64,000 nucleotides of DNA from Chiridota heheva (Eukaryota; Echinodermata; Holothuroidea; Apodida; Chiridotidae). Below, in pieces: positions 58,433 to 64,000 of the stretch. Location of the stretch: the NCBI GenBank assembly GCA_020152595.1, contig JAIGNY010004456.1, positions 62,001-126,000 on the forward strand, given 5' to 3'. Under the pieces are notes generated by a model that saw only the letters and a program-made list of their open reading frames with translations, did not search any database and had not been told where the DNA came from. Position 1 is the stretch's first letter. The number at the start of each line of letters is the position of its first letter. Position numbers and translations under genes: made by a program.

Positions 58433-59309
58433 AAAGACAAATTTAGAAGACCCTTGATTCTTGTTTTGGCAAAAACATTTTTCCCAATCGGACCTTCAAA
58501 GTTTCTGTCACTCGTATTGCTTATGTTGATGTCATATTACTTCAATGATTGTCGTACAGCTGATTGGCTAACAACTTGTGCACATTGAAATAGATTCAAG
58601 TAAGAAGTAAACATTTCATCGAACCATAACCTCATGAATAATCAACAAAATTTAGTTCTGCTCTAAAAGTAATGGCTTAATAGCTGTTCCCATCGAAAGA
58701 AGAAGACTCACAGAAAGTAGATCAATTCTACCATTTCCAAGTAAGTTTTAAATGGCAGGATTTTGTGGATAAATAGTACATCTCTTGTGAAGGTAGTAAT
58801 AAAAGATTTTTAATATTTTGGTGAAGAATATTCTCAGGAAAGCTGTGTAAACTTAAATAAAGTTCCCACAAAACAATTTGTCATTAATCTCTAATGGCAT
58901 GCATAAAAATAAATTGTAACCTTCTTGAGGCTGCAGATCAGTGAACAACAGCAATCACACATCATCAGCAGACAGAAATGGGTTAAAGTGAAAGAAATTA
59001 TGGCCAAACTAGAGGCCTATACGCGACGATCTAAGGACCTAGGTCAACTTTTGACAGTGCCTTTTATTGTCATGGATCACTTTTACCTAATACTAAATAA
59101 ATATATATATATTTATATATTCAATAATACTATATTAGGCCGTTCACTTACATTTTGGGCGTTAGTTTAATGAAGAAAACTAAAAAGTTGAATTTTGTGC
59201 AAGAGCCTTCGCTACTAATTTCTTCGAACAGCGACTGGGTGGATGTATCTAATTAGTGGAAAAGTTATTGAACAATAGAGCGTCGGTGAAGTCAATGTGC
59301 GTATAGCAT
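58433..59309. other. Mostly unannotated; possible exon near 58937
   Basis: After GGCTGCAG at about 58930-58937 the plus strand stays open and gives a helical, charged peptide (ISEQQQSHIISRQKW, then KVKEIMAKLEAYTRRSKDL). A weak donor-like CTAGGTCAAC follows at about 59038. Composition looks coding but no family is recognised, so it is a low-confidence exon candidate only. Confidence 0.25.
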
Positions 59310-60399
59310 TAAATCGAACACTACACGTTTCCTATAGTGGGAGATTTGCGAAGTATTTGGAATGTCATTTCTTCTGTAATTTATGTTTTTTATGTACAAA
59401 ATGTTCATTTCATCTTTAAACTTGGTTTGAAAGTTATTTTAAAGTTTCAAGACACCAATAAAATCAAAATCATAGCTCGTATTCGTAAGTACTTTTGTCA
59501 GTTTTGAGAAGGGTTTTCATTTCATGCTCATTATGTTATTGTCAGAGTGGTTTTTAAAGTTAGGAGTATATTGTACACTCTTTCACTAAGTCTGCAAGTG
59601 TTGCCTTGCAAGCAGTGCCCAACTGAGTGAGGTGTCTTTTATCTCACTAACTAGCCTACTGCACTGGCAACTGTGACTCTTGAGGTATGCTTTAAAATTG
59701 AACCTAATGTTAAATTTTATACCCATCATTGCATGTTAGGCAACAAATTTATTATAAAGGGTAACGTAACCTAACACACAAGAGACTTTAGGCTTAACGT
59801 TACTCTTTAATTTTTTTAATGTAAGTTGGAGATGGAAAGAGCAACAAATTAAATTCTTCTTCATTATGAGCTGCGTTAATTTCCTTATTATAACTAACTT
59901 GTATTGTGAGCTCGGTATCCTCGGTCAGTAATATTAAACTCAGCAGATACTTCCGTACTCTTCGCATTTCGCATGCATTCACCGTACCCGTACTACCGGT
60001 GTAACGTGCTAATCTGAGTACGGTGTAACGTGCTAATCTGAGTACGGTGCTAATGCGATGTAAATCCGATCAGCCGTGGGTAGTGTGTCTACGGTGGCCT
60101 CGAAATTGGATGGGCCACAGAAGAAAGAGTTTTATAATCTAAGTCTTCAAGGAACATTTTAATTTAAATATCTATGTTAAAAGACGGAGGTGAGTGTGGA
60201 ATAGGGTGTAAGTTTAAGGTATGAACATTTTAGAGGTATTGCCAAGTAATGTGGGCAGGCAATGATATGAAAAATTAAGAATCTCAAAAATTACACATTC
60301 AAAAGAATTAACATGCTTTGTTTAATTTTCCCGGGTAATTTTCTTCGTTGTTAAACTCGTTATAGACTAGAGCGGACCCGTAGCCAGCTTTACATATTT

Positions 60400-60640
60400 T
60401 TTGTTTTGTTTAGGGAGGTTAAAGGGGGCGGATGGGGAAACGCCCAAGTGAAATGATTAGGACATGCTATTTTGGTATGCTGTTTACCCCAAAAAATGTT
60501 TGGAATTTTACTGATTTAGCCAGCTTTACATTTTTTGTTTTTGTTTAGGGAGGGAGAGGGGGGAGGAAAGGGGGTAAGTCCAAGTGAAATGATTGGGACA
60601 TGCTATTTGGTAAAATCGAAAGGTTTTCTGGCCCCCTCGT
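60400..60640 (+). repeat. Tandem duplication inside the 2.6-kb element
   Basis: TAGCCAGCTTTACAT, TTGTTTAGGGAGG and AAGTGAAATGATT...GGACATGCTATTT each occur twice, about 140-150 bp apart. Confidence 0.82.
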
Positions 60641-60669
60641 CGGTTAGAAAGAAAAATCAGTGAAAATCC

Positions 60670-61260
60670 AAACATGTCCACACACTAAGTCAATGGGACT
60701 TAAATCTCTGATAATCCGTGACAGTAAGAGGGGGTCGGATAAATGTGAAGAAGGGGGAAATTGGCCCGTTTGGTGTTTTGAGCATCAGGGGTGTAGAGGC
60801 CTTTCGATTCAAGTCTTAAAATCAATACTTGTAATTAAATAATTAACCTTAATTAGCCTTGCTCACAACGGCACGACCCTAACGTGCCGTTGTGAGCAGC
60901 GTGCCGTTGTGAGCAAGGCTGTTTACCCCCATAAATGTTTGGATTTTCACTGATTTTTTTTTTATCACCGACGAGGGGGCGAAAACCTTTCGATTGATGT
61001 ATGAATTTCAATACTTGAAGTTAATTAATTACCCCTAATTAGCTGTGCTCACAACGGCACGGGCTGTCCACACACTAAGTCAATGGGACTTAAATCCGTG
61101 ATAATCCGTGAAACAAAGAGGGGGTCGGATAAATGTGAACAAGGGGTAAATTGGCCCCGTTTGGTGTTTGAGCATCAGGGGGGTGTAGAGGCCTTTCGAT
61201 TCAAGTCAAAATATCAATACTTGTAATTAAATAATTAACCTTAATTAGCCTTGCTCACAA
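60670..61260 (+). repeat. ~200-bp direct repeats inside the 2.6-kb element
   Basis: 60676-60868 and 61066-61260 match closely, from TCCACACACTAAGTCAATGG to TTAATTAGCCTTGCTCACAA. Between them sits a shorter, partly inverted relative (GACGAGGGGGCGAAAACCTTT). Confidence 0.85.
60855..60920. repeat. Perfect 21-bp inverted repeat hairpin with nested third copy
   Basis: AGCCTTGCTCACAACGGCAC(G) at 60855-60875 is exactly inverted at 60900-60920. A 16-bp inner copy, CGTGCCGTTGTGAGCA, lies at 60883-60898, so the left arm can pair with either right copy. The motif GCTCACAACGGCAYG recurs near 61047 and 61792. Confidence 0.93.
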
Positions 61261-61984
61261 CAAAACATAGGGTCACAACTAACTTTTACCCGTAAGCTAC
61301 GCCCCTACAACCAAACTTAGCTTTCCGTTTACGTCAACTCGGGCTACATAAGGTCGCAAACCCAGTCCAATGCATTCTGCCATCCCATTATCTCCACCAA
61401 CACAGCAATGAACCTTACATTCGCATATCCCCCATCCAGAGGCGGAAGGCTCCATGCCCGACGTAAACAGGCCATTACTTACTAACACAGCGCACTTATA
61501 TCCACGTTTTCATACATAACTGTCTAGTACGTTTACATAGGCATTTCGACAATCCCCGAAACTAAAGACTATAATAGAGTTCCACGTGTTATCCAATTCG
61601 CGTTTCATTCACATAGATTTAAAGGCGCACACCTTCCACAACGCCACAACGCCATTATTTTATGTCAGTATTAAATGTCATGGTAGGCTATTTATATTTT
61701 AAACTATTTATTTAAGGGTTTGTGTTGTATTTGTGAGGATATTCAGCCCTTTCTTATATGGGGTTAAATAGCGGCAATGTCACGGTGCTCTGCTCACAAC
61801 GGCATGTTGGTCGTGCGGATATGAGTAGAGCATTAAGCATAATTAATCAAAATGACTATTTTGTTAGTTTTAATCTAATGATGTCTACACACTTTCTGCC
61901 TTCTTCATTGTTAACTCAGTGCTTAAAAACGAAGATATTTCATGATATTCCATGTTACTTCTTATATAGTTTTTTCATTTCATT

Positions 61985-62330
61985 TTCCAAAAATTGAACA
62001 AAATTGATCAAAATCGGAGAAAAATTGCCCCCCAAATCATAAAATTTCCGAAAATTTAAGATAAACTACACTACGATGAAAGATTTTCCGAAAATTGAAA
62101 TAATTTAAGGAAATTTTCACGAGAATCAAGGGTATTTACCTAAAACTGAAAGAAATTTTAATATGATTGAAGGAAATTTCCCGAAAATTGAAGAAAGTTT
62201 ACCGAAAATTGAAGCAAAATTGACTCAAAATAAGAAAGATTTTCAAAAAATTGAAGAAAATTGCACAAGAATTAAGAAAATTTCCGAAAGTTTGAAAGAG
62301 AATTACCAAACATTTAAAGAAATTTGGTCC
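61985..62330 (+). repeat. Degenerate ~20-bp GAAAATTGAAG minisatellite, block 2
   Basis: Repeated CCGAAAATTGAAGAAA-type units, like those at 16380-16790. The right edge meets GGTCCCGCTCCCCCACC and GGATCCGCCCAGC, a repeat-terminus style. An open frame across it is produced by the repeat. Confidence 0.75.
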
Positions 62331-62949
62331 CGCTCCCCCACCCGTTTCCCCGTGGATCCGCCCAGCTCACATAATTTGTCAATACTTCTTCAATGTTCAT
62401 GCCAGAAACTTATAACTTTTGCATCTTATTCAACACACTACCTTCAACATAGATATTCAGATTAAAATCATGAATTAATTTGCTCCGCAGTATACGAGCT
62501 ACTCACGTATGTTATTCAAACACATTTCTCTGTGGCACAAACAATTTCAAGGCCTCCGTAGACAAACCACGCACGGATGATCGGATTTACATCGCATTAG
62601 TACGCTGCTCAGATTAGCACGTTACACCGGCACCCGACTGAAAAGAGCATTACATTATGAGTATAATAGTTATTAATTTTGAAAATAGCATGTGTAAGTT
62701 TCAAGTTATGAATAATCAAAGGGTTTTTTATTTCATTTATTGTCAATCTTTTTATTATTTACGAGGTAAATGTATTTTTTTCACAAATCAAGATATAAAC
62801 AGATCATTGCTCAATGCCCAACATGCATGGATAGATACAGGTACTTAGTTAATTAAGTGCTTATTTAGATTTTACTTTATGTAATGTACTTACTTAGAAG
62901 TAATCAAAGTTTGAATATTTTTTAATGTATTGAAAAAAATTATATATTT

Positions 62950-63115
62950 TTGGTAACAATTTTCGAAAATTGGCAACATTTTCCCGAAATTTAAGAAAAA
63001 TTTCCCTCAATTGAGGACATTTTTCCCGATTGAAGAAAAATTTCCCGATATTGAAGGAAAATTCCTGAAAATGAAGAAAATTGCAGAAAATTTCCCAAAA
63101 AATGAAGGGAAAACC
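62950..63115 (+). repeat. Degenerate ~20-bp GAAAATTGAAG minisatellite, block 3
   Basis: Units such as TTTCCCGATATTGAAGGAAA, same family as blocks at 16380-16790 and 61985-62330, outside the inverted ends of the 2.6-kb element. Confidence 0.72.
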
Positions 63116-63244
63116 TGATTAGCAGCAAGTTTTGATCATTTGATAAAAGTTCAGTCCAAGTTCAATATTTCCACTGTCATATCACAGGGAAATGTTTTGG
63201 TTTTTACTCTCCTGAGATAACCTGTAATAACTTAGGGTACGATT

Positions 63245-63395
63245 ATATGAGCCCGGGGTAAAATTTCAGAACGGTTTTGATTGACAAGTGTCTTTACCCG
63301 GGATGAAATTCCAGCCCAGGTTAATAGAAAACTGCGTTATAAAGTAAATTTCAATTACATTAAACCTGGGCTGGAAAGTGTTCCCGGGCTGGACA
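63245..63395. repeat. Imperfect inverted repeat, GGGCTGG/CCAGCCC type
   Basis: TTTACCCGGGATGAAATTCCAGCCCAGGTT (in pieces) is partly inverted by AACCTGGGCTGGAAAGTG and CCCGGGCTGG about 50 bp on. Short and of unknown origin. Confidence 0.55.
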
Positions 63396-63599
63396 AAACA
63401 TCCCCCTTCCCTCCCCCTTCCCCTTCCTCACGTACTGAGATCGCCTGATCTGTTAATTTCTATTTTGGAGTGATCTGAGTGTGGGTGGTGTGATATAGTA
63501 GGATAAAATAGATGCCAAAAAAATTCAGATGTTGTTTTGGCAGTTTGGTGGTTAGGGTCAAAGGTCAAACATGCGATTTTAGGGGTACTTGTGTAAAAA

Positions 63600-63925
63600 A
63601 AATTACAATTTAGTAACACTTTAAACTCCAAAAGGGCAAGATCTGTACCAACCCTATGTTGTACCATGATACCTTAGTACACAAACTTGTGTCCTGTGAA
63701 TCTGGGGTCAAGTGGTCAAATGCCACAGAACTATTGACCGCTTTTAAGTAATTTTCCCCATATTTTAATATAATTTCTAAGCTCCAAAAGTGGCAAGACC
63801 TAGCCAACCTTATGTTGTACCAGGGAGCTGTGTCAAAGTAACAACTCTCTGGTTGTACCTTGATGATACCTTGGTACATGAACTTGTGTTCCGTAGACTC
63901 CTGGGTCACAAGGTCAAAAGTCACT
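63600..63925 (-). repeat. ~155-bp tandem repeat, two copies
   Basis: AACTCCAAAAGGGCAAGATC at 63626 and AGCTCCAAAAGTGGCAAGAC at 63781 begin similar blocks that share TATGTTGTACC, GATACCTTGGTAC-like and AACTTGTGT. The unit reaches close to the window end. Confidence 0.8.
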
Positions 63926-64000
63926 GAAGTATAGTGACCCTGTCAGCTATTTCCCCCACTATGCTGTATGAGATCAGTAACTTTATGGATTGCTTTCTTG

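Larger units (their letters stand above)
59996..62632. mobile_element. 2.6-kb element with inverted ends
   Basis: CCGGTGTAACGTGCTAATCT at the left and AGATTAGCACGTTACACCGG at the right are perfect inverted matches; similarity goes on about 100 bp inward (GCGATGTAAATCCGATCA, TCTACGG). The left end carries an extra copy of a 24-bp terminal unit (GTGTAACGTGCTAATCTGAG at 59999 and 60023). The interior has direct repeats, hairpins and a minisatellite block; no transposase was recognised. Confidence 0.82.

Noticed and set aside
61297-61488. 63-residue minus-strand ORF inside the 2.6-kb element
   Set aside because: No recognisable domain, lies in repetitive DNA, and length is within chance.
62163-62465. 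ORF with Lys-Ile-Glu-rich coiled-coil-like repeats
   Set aside because: Created by the ~20-bp minisatellite; the same DNA repeat elsewhere is not open in a consistent frame.

Overview
The window looks like part of an animal nuclear genome, most likely a marine invertebrate deuterostome; echinoderm or hemichordate is my guess. It is AT-rich, with split genes, GT-AG introns of 0.6-3.7 kb, and very dense interspersed repeats: truncated LINEs, tRNA-like SINEs, MITEs, a DIRS-type element, minisatellites and long (AT)n tracts. The phylum is inferred from gene structure and repeat style, not from a marker.

Three host genes are well supported. (1) Plus strand, 2545-10646: the last five coding exons of a Src-family (Src/Frk-like) tyrosine kinase. 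They run from just after the glycine loop to the stop codon, and the SH3, SH2 and glycine-loop exons should lie upstream of the window. (2) Minus strand, 21396-23231: an intronless 611-residue BTB-BACK-Kelch protein (KLHL family), a likely CUL3 ubiquitin-ligase adaptor. (3) Minus strand, 48833 down to 45129: three exons of TMEM234, a small multi-pass membrane protein. Its 3' coding exon was not found. A fourth long coding region, on the minus strand at 37778-40005, carries a domain typical of the Gag-like ORF1 of DIRS-group retrotransposons, with no reverse transcriptase or recombinase near it. It is either a fossil or a candidate for exaptation.

Layout: 1-10.7 kb kinase exons, with introns full of repeats; 11-16 kb SINEs, a 1-kb 19-bp minisatellite, a foldback element and ~160-bp repeats; 16-21 kb simple and degenerate repeats; 21.4-23.2 kb Kelch gene; 23.6-24.6 kb an inverted partner of the repeat at 5-6 kb; 26.4-28.7 kb a 27-bp minisatellite and two (AT)n tracts around a SINE; 29.8-30.6 kb a MITE-like repeat; 31.9-35.3 kb a LINE 3' end abutting a non-autonomous DIRS element; 37.8-40 kb Gag-like coding region; 45-49 kb TMEM234; 49-53 kb duplicated and hAT-like repeats; 56-59.7 kb a long inverted repeat enclosing (AT)n and a LINE; 60-62.6 kb an element with inverted ends and strong internal hairpins; 63.3 kb to the end, more short tandem repeats.

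The host genes show no shared pathway and look like unrelated neighbours. The most distinctive observation is at 32308-35295: terminal inverted repeats plus an internal region complementary to both outer ends, the architecture of DIRS retrotransposons, around an interior with no coding capacity. No prokaryote-style operon, CRISPR array, rRNA gene or intact tRNA gene was seen.
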